Source of the DNA: Hamadaea sp.
Lineage (GTDB): Bacteria > Actinomycetota > Actinomycetes > Mycobacteriales > Micromonosporaceae
Direction: 5' to 3'
NCBI RefSeq assembly: GCF_013362815.1
Contig: NZ_JABFVK010000014.1
Span: 1 to 64,000, forward strand
Length of the DNA: 64,000 nucleotides
Part shown: piece after piece, positions 47,635 to 55,027 of the stretch
Position numbering within the stretch: the stretch's first letter is position 1
How the letters are laid out: every line of letters starts with the position of its first letter
Position numbers and translations under genes: made by a program
Notes under the pieces: generated by a model
Seen by the model: only the letters and a program-made list of their open reading frames with translations
What the model was told of the DNA's origin: nothing
The model's database searches: none

Positions 47635-49542
47635 TTACGAAAGCGCGGGGTAGGCGTTGGCCATCAGCTGCTGGAACTGAGCCGAGAACCACTGGCCGGC
47701 CAGCGGCGCGTTGGGCAGCGCGCCCGACATGTTGTTGCCGTTGAGGCTGTTGCCGGTGTACGTCGGGTCGCACATCCGGTCGAAGCCCTTGCCCTCGTCG
47801 TTCGGGATGTCGCTGCTCGCGCCGTCCGACTCGCCCGGAGGCTTGATCCAGACGTACGCGTCCAAACCGGCGGCCGGGCTGGCGGTCGGCCGGTAGCCCA
47901 TGCCCGCGCCGGCCTGGTTGCACCAGTTACCGGCGTGGATCCGGCGGTCGATCCGCGAGTTGTTCACGAAGGTGTTGACGTCGGTCGACGTGCTCGGCGC
48001 GGTCGGCCGGAGAGCCGGACCGCCCGCGGCACACGGCGTCTGGACGCAGTTGCCCCAGCCGTTGCGGGAGGTGTCGATCAGCATGCCGAGACCGGACCCG
48101 AAGCCCTTCGCGATGAGGGCGTTGCGCAGCCCGATCGCGTACGACTGCTCGTCGACGTACTGGTTCCAGTCGACCCACTTCGACTGCCGGACCGAGGTGC
48201 CGTTCACCGTGGTGCCGATGGTGAAGTACGGCTCGACCGTGGCCGAGGTGTTCGCCGTGTTCGTGATGAAGCCGTCAACGCTGTTCACCCCGGCGGTGGT
48301 GCCGGCGATCGTCGAGTAGAACAGGTTCACGACCGGGCCGAAGTTGCTGTCCCACCCGAGCCAGGCGTGGTGCCCCGCGTCGATGTACGTGTAGACGTTG
48401 GACAGCGCGTGGAGCTTGTTCAGCGCGTACTGGACGCCCTGCACGTAAGCGCCGGTGCTCTGAGCCTCGGAGCACTTGGCGAAGCTCAGGTTGGTGAGGA
48501 GGTTCGGCAGCGAGTCCGGCTCGATGACCGTCGAGATCCGCAGGCCGCGGTACTTCGTGTCGGCCATGATCCCGGCGATCACGTCGATGTACTCGGCCTT
48601 GTACCGGGCCAGCCCGTTGTTGGCGATCAGCAGCTCACCGTTGGAGGCCAGCGCCGAGCAGTCGCGGTTGGGCAGGTCGTAGATCACGAACTCGATGACC
48701 ACCGGGGCGCTGCCGTTCGCAGCGTCCTGGGCGACCGCCGCGTCCAGGTGGGCCCGCAGGCCCATGGCGCCGTTCACGCCGTTGATCGCGGCGATCCGGT
48801 CCAGCCAGACAGCCGTCGAGGTGTTCGAGATCCGGCTGCCGCCGGGCTCGGCGTTGGCGTGCGCCTTCCACTCCGGGTTGACGTAGCCCGTCGCACCCGC
48901 GTACGGGTTCTCGACGTGGGTCCCGGGCGGGGGCGGGCTCGTCGTCGAGCTGGAGCTCGGCGACGTGCTCGAAGAGGGCGAGGTGCTCGACGACGGTGAC
49001 GTGCTGGACGACGGAGACGTGCTCGAGCTGGGGCTCGTCGACGCGCTCGGGCTCTTCGACGAGCTCGCCGACGCGCTCGGGCTCGTGGTGGCTCCGGTGC
49101 AGGTCACGCCGTTGAGCGTGAACGCCGTCGGATTCGGGTTGCTGGACGTCCAGGCGCCGTTGAACCCGATCTGCGTCGAGCCGTTGGTCGCCAGGGCGCC
49201 GTTCCAGCTCATGCTGGCCGCGTTGACGTGCTGGCCGGACTGAGTCCAGGTGGCACTCCAACCCTGCGTGACGCTCTGACCGGCGGCCGGGAAGTCGAAG
49301 CCGAGGTTCCAGTTGCTGATCGGGTCGCCGAGGTTGGTGATCGTGACGTAGGCGGTGAACCCGCCCGGCCACGGGTTCGGTGCGCTGTAGTCGACCCGGC
49401 AGCCGGCGGCCGCGCTCGCCGAAGACGCCATGGCGACGACTCCGGCCGAGGCCAGCGCGACGACTCCGGCGGCGGCGACGGCACGGCGTACGGGCGACCG
49501 CAACGCCTGCCGGAACCTGCCGTGGAGGGGGACAGATCTCAT
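47635..49542 (-). CDS. Secreted cellulase/cellobiohydrolase, CBM2-GH6
   Basis: A 635-residue secreted glycoside hydrolase. Signal peptide about 1-45 (long basic region, ends ASSASAAA); CBM2 cellulose-binding domain 46-150 with Trp residues in NPWPGGFTAYVTI and NWNLGFDF; a Ser/Pro/Thr linker of repeated TSPSSS (about 153-205); GH6 catalytic domain 207-635 with the signature VIYDLPNRDCSALASNGE and the catalytic-region STVIEPDSLPNL and IDTSRNGWG. It attacks cellulose from chain ends or internally. A CebR-type operator is 45 bases upstream of ATG 49542, indicating induction by cellobiose. Confidence 0.93.
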   Translation of the reverse strand: MRSVPLHGRFRQALRSPVRRAVAAAGVVALASAGVVAMASSASAAAGCRVDYSAPNPWPGGFTAYVTITNLGDPISNWNLGFDFPAAGQSVTQGWSATWTQSGQHVNAASMSWNGALATNGSTQIGFNGAWTSSNPNPTAFTLNGVTCTGATTSPSASASSSKSPSASTSPSSSTSPSSSTSPSSSTSPSSSTSPSSSSTTSPPPPGTHVENPYAGATGYVNPEWKAHANAEPGGSRISNTSTAVWLDRIAAINGVNGAMGLRAHLDAAVAQDAANGSAPVVIEFVIYDLPNRDCSALASNGELLIANNGLARYKAEYIDVIAGIMADTKYRGLRISTVIEPDSLPNLLTNLSFAKCSEAQSTGAYVQGVQYALNKLHALSNVYTYIDAGHHAWLGWDSNFGPVVNLFYSTIAGTTAGVNSVDGFITNTANTSATVEPYFTIGTTVNGTSVRQSKWVDWNQYVDEQSYAIGLRNALIAKGFGSGLGMLIDTSRNGWGNCVQTPCAAGGPALRPTAPSTSTDVNTFVNNSRIDRRIHAGNWCNQAGAGMGYRPTASPAAGLDAYVWIKPPGESDGASSDIPNDEGKGFDRMCDPTYTGNSLNGNNMSGALPNAPLAGQWFSAQFQQLMANAYPALS

Positions 49543-49586
49543 CAGGACACTCCTTGGGCGTGGAGGAAGTGACCGTCATCATGGCA

Positions 49587-49600
49587 TGGGAACGCTCCCA
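49587..49600. promoter_or_regulatory. CebR-type operator upstream of cellulase gene
   Basis: TGGGAACGCTCCCA differs by one base from the palindrome TGGGAGCGCTCCCA known as the CebR-binding site of Streptomyces and Thermobifida cellulase genes. It is placed 45 bases before the GH6 start. No cebR gene is in the window. Confidence 0.82.
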
Positions 49601-49737
49601 TGGCAACAGGTAGGTAACTCCCTGGAAATGACGCCGGTCGTTCCACAGTGGCCGGTCAGGCCCCGGTCGATCATCATCGGCGGCGTTCCGGCGGAGGTCA
49701 CGCGGTGGGTCTGCCGAACTCGGGGCGGTTGGGGCGA

Positions 49738-49743
49738 TACCGT
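49738..49743 (+). promoter_or_regulatory. Leaderless -10 of the small membrane gene
   Basis: TACCGT, six bases before GTG 49750, no Shine-Dalgarno. Confidence 0.45.
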
Positions 49744-49749
49744 CAGATC

Positions 49750-50055
49750 GTGACTGATGGCACAACCCCGCCGACGCCGGTCCCGGACGAGCCGGGCGAG
49801 CGGCGGCGGAGGAGCCGGTTGCCGGTGCTGATCGTCGCGCTGATCGTGGCGGTGCTGGCCGCCATCGCCTGCCTCGCGGGAATGATCGTCGTCGTGGAGA
49901 AGGACCGCCGGCCGCCGCCCCCGCCGCCGATGATCTCGCCGTCGCCTCGGCCGAGCGAGCGGCCGACCTCCCCGGGTGGTGGGCCGACCGGCGGAGACTC
50001 CGACGGCCCGCCGGGCAACGCCCTGTTCCGGCCGCGGGTGCTGCTCAGGCCGTGA
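49750..50055 (+). CDS. Small Pro-rich single-pass membrane protein
   Basis: A 101-residue protein: polar N-terminus rich in Pro and Arg, one transmembrane helix (about residues 24-46, PVLIVALIVAVLAAIACLAGMIVVV) and an extracytoplasmic tail of Pro/Ser/Gly (RRPPPPPPMISPSPRPSERP). No domain is recognised. Its last 11 bases overlap the 3' end of the convergent HNH gene. Confidence 0.6.
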   Translation: MTDGTTPPTPVPDEPGERRRRSRLPVLIVALIVAVLAAIACLAGMIVVVEKDRRPPPPPPMISPSPRPSERPTSPGGGPTGGDSDGPPGNALFRPRVLLRP

Positions 50056-50776
50056 GCGCCTTGCGTACGGGGGCGAGGCGGAGCAGCCGGACGATCTCCG
50101 CGGGGAGGACGGCTGTCGCGGTCGGCAGCTCGGCGGTACGCACCATCGCGTACGCGACCGCAGTGAACGGCTGCTCCCGGGCGGTGTCCAGCACCTCTGC
50201 GGCCAACTCGGTCTCATCGAGCCGACGGGCGCGGTCCCACATCCGCAGGCACCGTTCGATCGTCGTACGCGCGGCCAACCGGCCCCTGGTCAGGATCGCC
50301 CGGTTCAGTCCGCATACCTCGATGGTGGCCTCGCCCCGGGCGGTGAGCCCGACGTAGGAGCCGGTCGTCAGGGACAGCCGCAGGTGGTCGGCCGGATCGT
50401 CGACCGTCGGGTCGACCAGCAGCGGGTTGCCTTCGGCGTCCAGCGGGTACCGGTCGCGTTTGTAGTGCCCGTTGCAGATCGAGCAGGCCAGCAGATGGTT
50501 CAGCCAGTCGAAGGTACGCAGCGGGTTGCGGGACAGTGGCTCGAAATGGTCCACATCGGACCCTTGATTGTCGCCGCAGTACATGCATCGTTCCAGCCCG
50601 GGTGCCATGCCACCCAGCGCCTGGCGGATCGTCGGGCGTACCGTGCGATCGCGGGACCAGATGCGGCGCGCCTCGGCCGAGCGGCGCGGGCCGGGGACGG
50701 CGGCGATCCGTTCGGTCAGGTCGAGCATGCGGGCCAGGGCGTCGGTAGGCAGCTCGGGGCGCCGCAGGGGAATCAC
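50045..50776 (-). CDS. HNH endonuclease (PtuB/TIGR02646-like)
   Basis: A 243-residue protein with an HNH nuclease core between residues 62 and 111: zinc-binding CMYC (64-67), catalytic DH (76-77, SDVDHFEPLSRNP), WLNHLLACSICN with a second CxxC (98-101), and the Asn/His/Lys of CNGHYKRD. This CxxC-DH-N-CxxC-N arrangement is that of HNH effectors in Septu (PtuB) and retron-Ec78 systems. The C-terminal half is helical and unassigned. Its ATG overlaps the stop of the ATPase gene by four bases, so the two are expressed together. Predicted action: DNA cleavage during phage infection. Confidence 0.8.
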   Translation of the reverse strand: MIPLRRPELPTDALARMLDLTERIAAVPGPRRSAEARRIWSRDRTVRPTIRQALGGMAPGLERCMYCGDNQGSDVDHFEPLSRNPLRTFDWLNHLLACSICNGHYKRDRYPLDAEGNPLLVDPTVDDPADHLRLSLTTGSYVGLTARGEATIEVCGLNRAILTRGRLAARTTIERCLRMWDRARRLDETELAAEVLDTAREQPFTAVAYAMVRTAELPTATAVLPAEIVRLLRLAPVRKALTA

Positions 50777-51519
50777 GCGCGCCGCTCCCGCAGGTACGCC
50801 GCCCGCCGCCGGAGCCGAGCCCGGACCTCCTCGCTTCTCGCCTCGGGCGAGCTGGTCAGCAGCGCTTTCAGGTCGGTGAACCGTTCGGCCTGGGCCGGAC
50901 TGGCCGTCCCGTCGAGCACCGCCATCTCCAAGACGACGAGTTCCTCCCGCAGTCGGCGTGCCCCGTCCGAGTAGGGCGAGACGACGCCGAACAACTCCGA
51001 CTGGGCCGCATCGTCACCGCTGCCGAAGATCACGCGGTGCAGGAGATCGTCGTCCGCCCGGAACGGCGTACGCCCCGGGTCGAGCCGGATCGCGACGTCG
51101 GCCGCCTGGCAGGCGTAGGGGCTGTGGGTCGCCACCACGAACTGCACTCCCGGGAACGCCTCCTTGAGGCGGAACCCCACCGCACGCTGCGCCACCAGGT
51201 CGAGGTGCAGTTCGGGCTCGTCGATCAGCACGAGGCCCTCGGCGTCGGCCTCGGCCCGGGACGCCAGGTCGTCCAGCAGCACCGCAACCCGGTCGCCCGC
51301 TGGCAGGTCCCGCTCGCTGCGGTAGTGCGCGAGCACCCGGGGGACCGGCTCCACGACCTCGGGATCACCGTCGGCGAGCCGGGCGAGCAGGGCCGACTTC
51401 CCGGCGCCGTTCGGCCCGGTGATCACCACCCAGCCCGGGTAGGTCCCGTCCGGCCGGGACAGCTCCAGCCACCGGGCGCCGAAACGCTCGGCAGGCGGTC
51501 GGATGCGCTGGGCGTACAT
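50773..51519 (-). CDS. Compact AAA/ABC-type ATPase partner of HNH nuclease (PtuA-like)
   Basis: A 248-residue P-loop ATPase of the overcoming-lysogenization-defect/ABC class. Walker A is GPNGAGKSA (35-43), Walker B LVLIDEPELHLD (96-107) and the H-loop ATHSP (His132). No coiled-coil arms or TOPRIM domain are present, so it is much shorter than typical PtuA ATPases (about 400-600). The C-terminal part includes the conserved-looking SELFGVVSPYSDGARRLREEL. It is coupled to the HNH gene, the order ATPase then HNH being that of Septu. Message is probably leaderless (TACGCT, seven bases, ATG). Confidence 0.75.
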   Translation of the reverse strand: MYAQRIRPPAERFGARWLELSRPDGTYPGWVVITGPNGAGKSALLARLADGDPEVVEPVPRVLAHYRSERDLPAGDRVAVLLDDLASRAEADAEGLVLIDEPELHLDLVAQRAVGFRLKEAFPGVQFVVATHSPYACQAADVAIRLDPGRTPFRADDDLLHRVIFGSGDDAAQSELFGVVSPYSDGARRLREELVVLEMAVLDGTASPAQAERFTDLKALLTSSPEARSEEVRARLRRRAAYLRERRA

Positions 51520-51526
51520 GATGATG

Positions 51527-51542
51527 AGCGTAACGGTAGGTT
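51527..51542. promoter_or_regulatory. Back-to-back leaderless promoters (ATPase/HNH operon and GNAT gene)
   Basis: TACGCT on the minus strand (51532-51527) is seven bases from ATG 51519 and TAGGTT on the plus strand (51537-51542) is six bases from ATG 51549. Only 29 bases separate the two start codons, so the promoters must overlap. Confidence 0.5.
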
Positions 51543-51548
51543 CGTCGC

Positions 51549-52460
51549 ATGAGTGAGTTGACGACGCGCCTGGCGGACGGCCACGAGACCGAGGCCTGGC
51601 GTGAGCAGTGGCTGGACCGGCTGACCGCGCAGGCCGCGCGGACCCGCCGCCCGTCGCGGACCGAGCAGGCGGTCCGGCGGCGCGAGCGAGCCGAGGACGC
51701 CGTGGTGTGGCGGCTGCTGGAGAGCGGCACGCCGGTGGGCTACCTGAGCATGCTCCAGCTGGCCGAGGACGGCACCACGATCGTGGTGCTCGAAGAGCTG
51801 CGGATCGACGAGCCGTATCGGCGGCGCGGCCTCGGTCGCGCGGCGATCGAGGTGGCCCGCGAGTGGGCGCGGGGCCGGGCGCCGCGGATCAGCGTGAGCA
51901 CCGACCCGACCGATCCCGCGCAGCTCGCGCTCTTCCGCGACGCGCCGATCGGCTCGCAGAACATGCACAAGGACCTCGGCGAGCGGCCGTCGATGCCGGC
52001 CGGGATCATCGCGCGCCGGATGTCCGCCGAAGAGTTCGGCCCGTGGTGGCACGAGCAGATCATCGGGTACGCCGAAAGCTTCGTCCTCAACGGACTGTTG
52101 ACGGAGGAGCAGGCGCGCGAACGGGCGGAGAAGCAGTCGGGCGAATTGCTTCCGTCCGGATTGGACACGCCGTTGCACGACATCTACACGATCGTCGCCG
52201 AGGACAAGCCGGTGGCGTCGATCTGGGTGTGCCACGAGGTCGAGCCGAACACCAGTTTCGTCTTCGATGTCGTCGTCGACGAGGGCCACCGAGGCAAGGG
52301 CTACGGCCGGGCCGCTATGGTGGCCGCGGAGCAGTCGGCGCTCGCGCACGGCAGCCAGACGCTGGGGCTGAACGTGTTCGGGCACAACGACGTCGCGCTC
52401 GGTCTCTATACGAGCCTCGGGTACCGCCCCACCAGCCAACTGCGGACGATCACCGTCTAG
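51549..52460 (+). CDS. Tandem-GNAT N-acetyltransferase
   Basis: A 303-residue protein with two GNAT folds. The first (about 45-140) shows LEELRIDEPYRRRGLGRAAIEVAREW, the acetyl-CoA-binding R/Q-x-x-G-x-G/A loop; the second (about 190-300) shows VVVDEGHRGKGYGRAAMVAAEQSALAHG and ends NVFGHNDVALGLYTSLGYRP. Both loops look intact. Substrate is unknown; double-GNAT proteins often acetylate antibiotics or small molecules. It is divergent from the defence-like ATPase gene and followed seven bases later by the MocR gene. Confidence 0.88.
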   Translation: MSELTTRLADGHETEAWREQWLDRLTAQAARTRRPSRTEQAVRRRERAEDAVVWRLLESGTPVGYLSMLQLAEDGTTIVVLEELRIDEPYRRRGLGRAAIEVAREWARGRAPRISVSTDPTDPAQLALFRDAPIGSQNMHKDLGERPSMPAGIIARRMSAEEFGPWWHEQIIGYAESFVLNGLLTEEQARERAEKQSGELLPSGLDTPLHDIYTIVAEDKPVASIWVCHEVEPNTSFVFDVVVDEGHRGKGYGRAAMVAAEQSALAHGSQTLGLNVFGHNDVALGLYTSLGYRPTSQLRTITV

Positions 52461-52467
52461 GCCGCCG

Positions 52468-53835
52468 GTGCTGCAGCTCATCACGAAGGCGGTCATCGAC
52501 CGCGGCGCGCAGGGCATCGCCGCCGCGGTCAGCCGCCTCGTGCACAGCGGTGAGCTGCCCGCTGGCACCCGGCTGCCCACCGTACGCGCGATCGCCACCG
52601 AACTCGGGGTCAGCCCGACGACGGTCAGCGAGGCATGGAGCTGGCTGACCCGGGCCGGGCTGATCGCCACCCGGGGCCGGTCCGGGACCATCGTGCTCGG
52701 TGGCGACGGACTTCGTTCGCGGATGCGGTACGCCCGACTCGCTCCCGGAGTGGTGGCGGCGACGGACTTGTCGACCGGCGTACCGGATCACGAGTTGTTG
52801 CCCGACCTCACCGAGTCACTGCGCCGGCTCGGCTCGGAACCCTTGACCGCCAGCTATCTCGACGATCCCGTGCTCCCCGCGCTGGCCACGCACCTGTTCG
52901 ACCATTGGCCGTACGCCGTCCAGCAGCTCACCGTGGTGGACGGCGCGCTCGACGCCCTCGACCGGATCATGCGGGCCCACCTCCGGTTCGGCGACCGCGT
53001 ACTGGTGGAGAATCCCACCTTCCCGCCGATCCTCGACCTCGTCGACTCGGCCGGTGCGACCGCGGTGCCGCTTTCCTTGGATCGCCAGGGAATCACACCG
53101 TCGTCATTGGAGTCTGCGCTCGGCGCCGGCGCGCTGATGCTGATCCTCCAGCCCCGCGCGCACAACCCCACCGGAGTCTCGATGACCGCCCGGCGCGCCT
53201 CCGAACTCGCCGCCCTGCTGGAAGGCCATCCGGCGGTGATGATCGTGGAAGACGACCACGCTGCCGACATCACCAGTGCGCCGGCGGTCTCCCTCGGGTG
53301 TCACCTGCCGGGGCGTACGGTCCGCATCCGCAGTTTCGCCAAAAGCCTGGGCCCGGACCTGCGGCTTGCCGCCGTCGGCGGTCCCACCTCCGCGCTCGCC
53401 CCGGTGATCGATCGCCGGATGCTCGGACCGGGCTGGTCGAGCCGGCTTCTGCAACACATCCTGCTCGACCTGCTGACGTCGCCGTCGACCGCGGTCCTCC
53501 TGGAGAACGCGCGCACCGAGTACGCCCGCCGGCGGCTCGCACTGCTCGCCGCCCTCGCCCAGGAGGGCGCCGTCGCCACCGCCGACGACGGCATCAACCT
53601 CTGGCTCGAAGTCGCCGACGAACGCTCCGCCATGGTCGCGCTCGCCGCTCACGGCGTCGCTGTCGCTCCTGGCGCTCCCTTTGAAGCCGCTCCGCTCGGG
53701 CGCGACCACGTTCGCGTCACCGTTGGGCTTGTTCGGGACGGCTTTCCCGAACTCGCCTCCGTTCTCGGCGCTGCCGCTCGGGCTGTTCCTCGCGGGGGCG
53801 CTCGGTCTCGCTCGTTGCCTCGCGGCTCTCGCTGA
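52468..53835 (+). CDS. GntR/MocR family regulator with aminotransferase domain
   Basis: A 455-residue MocR-type protein: winged helix at residues 5-75 (GIAAAVSRLVHSGELPAGTRLPTVRAIATELGVSPTTVSEAWSWLTRAGLI) fused to a fold-type I aminotransferase domain. The PLP lysine is expected in IRSFAKSLGPDLRL and the N of PRAHNPTG and D of VEDDHAAD contact PLP. MocR proteins regulate vitamin B6 or amino-acid genes using PLP as sensor. It follows the GNAT gene after seven bases, likely in one operon. The C-terminal tail (about 430-455) is Arg/Ser-rich and runs into the downstream minisatellite. Confidence 0.9.
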   Translation: MLQLITKAVIDRGAQGIAAAVSRLVHSGELPAGTRLPTVRAIATELGVSPTTVSEAWSWLTRAGLIATRGRSGTIVLGGDGLRSRMRYARLAPGVVAATDLSTGVPDHELLPDLTESLRRLGSEPLTASYLDDPVLPALATHLFDHWPYAVQQLTVVDGALDALDRIMRAHLRFGDRVLVENPTFPPILDLVDSAGATAVPLSLDRQGITPSSLESALGAGALMLILQPRAHNPTGVSMTARRASELAALLEGHPAVMIVEDDHAADITSAPAVSLGCHLPGRTVRIRSFAKSLGPDLRLAAVGGPTSALAPVIDRRMLGPGWSSRLLQHILLDLLTSPSTAVLLENARTEYARRRLALLAALAQEGAVATADDGINLWLEVADERSAMVALAAHGVAVAPGAPFEAAPLGRDHVRVTVGLVRDGFPELASVLGAAARAVPRGGARSRSLPRGSR

Positions 53836-53863
53836 GCGCTGCGCCCCGCTTCCGCCCCGCTCC

Positions 53864-53992
53864 GCGCTTCCGCTCCGCGCTGCGCTTCCGCTCCGCGCTG
53901 CGCTTCCGCTCCGCGCTGCGCTTCCGCTCCGCGCTGCGCTTCCGCTCCGCGCTGCGCTTCCGCGCTGCGCTTCCGCGCTGCGCTTCCGCGCT
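53864..53992. repeat. GC minisatellite: five 18-bp units then three 13-bp units
   Basis: GCGCTTCCGCTCCGCGCT repeats five times exactly (53864-53953), followed by three copies of the shortened unit GCGCTTCCGCGCT (53954-53992). The last copy overlaps the first base of the palindrome at 53991. Perfect copies argue for recent slippage. Confidence 0.92.
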
Positions 53993-54049
53993 GGATCAGG
54001 GTTCGCGGTCGAATCTTGACCCAAGATTCGACCCGGAACCCTGATCCAG
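53991..54049. repeat. GATC palindrome (CTGGATCA subfamily)
   Basis: Arms 53991-54017 and 54023-54049, 27 bases with two mismatches, 5-nt loop. Outer arm CTGGATCAGGGTTC and inner GGTCGAATC are shared with the palindrome at 31333. Confidence 0.85.
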
Positions 54050-54069
54050 TGCCGCGCGGGTTCCCTGCC

Positions 54070-54122
54070 GATCACGGTTACGCATGCCTCCCGGGCCGGT
54101 TTTGGCATGCGTAACCGTGATC
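54070..54122. repeat. GATC perfect palindrome (GATCACGG subfamily)
   Basis: GATCACGGTTACGCATGCC (54070-54088) pairs perfectly with 54104-54122; loop 15. It is 20 bases after the previous palindrome and resembles the one after valS (43124). Convergent gene ends. Confidence 0.88.
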
Positions 54123-54133
54123 TGCAGCTGAAC

Positions 54134-54541
54134 TCAGGTTCCGGTTCCTGAACCCTGACCGGTCGTGTCCTGCTGACCTTGTTGACCTTGCTGGCCTTGT
54201 TGACCGCCGAAGCCGCCTTGTCCGTCGCCACCGGGGAAGCCGCCCCGGCCGCCGAAGCCGTACCCGTCCTGCGTAATGCCTGGCGGTCCGCCTTGCCCGC
54301 CACTCTGCCCGCCCGAGTCGGACGAGCTGGTCGTGGCGGCGGAAACGCCGAACCCGGCCGCGAACGCGATCCCGAGCGCGGCCACCCCGCCGGCGATCTT
54401 CTGCCACGGTTTGAGCGCCCGATTCGGTGCCGTCGGCGTGGCCGGGTCCGACTCCGGGGTCGCGTACATCGGTGTGCTGAGCGCGGCGAAGTCCCGGGCC
54501 GGCTCTTCGGCGGGCACCGCGCTGGACGAGACGTCACTCAT
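54134..54541 (-). CDS. Membrane-anchored Gly/Gln-rich protein of unknown function
   Basis: A 135-residue protein: acidic/Pro N-terminus (about 1-42), one transmembrane helix (IAGGVAALGIAFAAGFGVSAA, about 47-67), and an extracytoplasmic low-complexity tail of Gly, Gln and Ser with GQQ repeats. No catalytic or binding domain is seen. ATG 54541 has CAGGAG nine bases upstream. Actinobacteria have many such single-pass proteins with disordered tails. Confidence 0.6.
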   Translation of the reverse strand: MSDVSSSAVPAEEPARDFAALSTPMYATPESDPATPTAPNRALKPWQKIAGGVAALGIAFAAGFGVSAATTSSSDSGGQSGGQGGPPGITQDGYGFGGRGGFPGGDGQGGFGGQQGQQGQQGQQDTTGQGSGTGT

Positions 54542-54780
54542 GATTCGGTACTCCTGACTGCGCGGCCCTCGCCGTCGCCCGTCGAAAGCTACGAGCGCGT
54601 CATCGCCACGCCCTCCGAACGGCCTGTGAGTTCTCTGGGCACCCCGCTGCGCTTTGTCGATCATGGAGTTTCCAGTCACGGCACACTGACTGCAATCCTG
54701 GCGGCTCGCGCAAGCGCTCCCCGGCGAGAGACCACGGTTAGAGCCTGTTGTTAAGGGTTCGGGGCGCGCGCCAAGATCGT

Positions 54781-54828
54781 GTGCCCGTGGTCTGCGGAAA
54801 TCGGCCTTCTGCCGCATACCACGGGCAC
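54781..54828. repeat. Inverted repeat
   Basis: GTGCCCGTGGTCTGCGG (54781-54797) pairs with 54812-54828, 16 of 17; 14-nt loop. A GATC lies six bases to the left (54775). Confidence 0.75.
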
Positions 54829-54933
54829 CTGTCGGGCGATGCGAGCCGGAATCGGAGCATGATCGTCGGCTCCCGACGATATCGCGAGATGGCGTCTGCT
54901 TCGGGGGTTCGCCGTTGTCGAATTATCCGAGTT

Positions 54934-54992
54934 CCATGATCATGGTCAATTCTGGGCTGTGAATAGCAACGCAGAATTGACCGTGATCATGG
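54934..54992. repeat. GATC palindrome
   Basis: CCATGATCATGGTCAATTCTG-type arm (54934-54954; 21 bases, shown here in part as CATGATCATGGTCAATTCTG) pairs with 54972-54992, 20 of 21; 17-nt loop. It lies just downstream of the glgB stop on the minus strand. Confidence 0.82.
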
Positions 54993-55027
54993 CAGCGCAT
55001 GCCTTGCCAACAGGCTTAACTCCGTGA

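Larger units (their letters stand above)
54542..55027. other. 486-base intergenic region with two palindromes, no gene
   Basis: No reading frame here has a credible start or codon pattern on either strand. It contains the inverted repeats at 54781 and 54934, a GATCATGGAGTTTCCAG remnant near 54659, and otherwise unique sequence. It may carry the promoter for the 54134 gene and terminate nothing obvious. Confidence 0.5.

Noticed and set aside
54542-55027. Gene in the intergenic gap before glgB
   Set aside because: Short frames exist on both strands but all lack start context and run through the palindromes.
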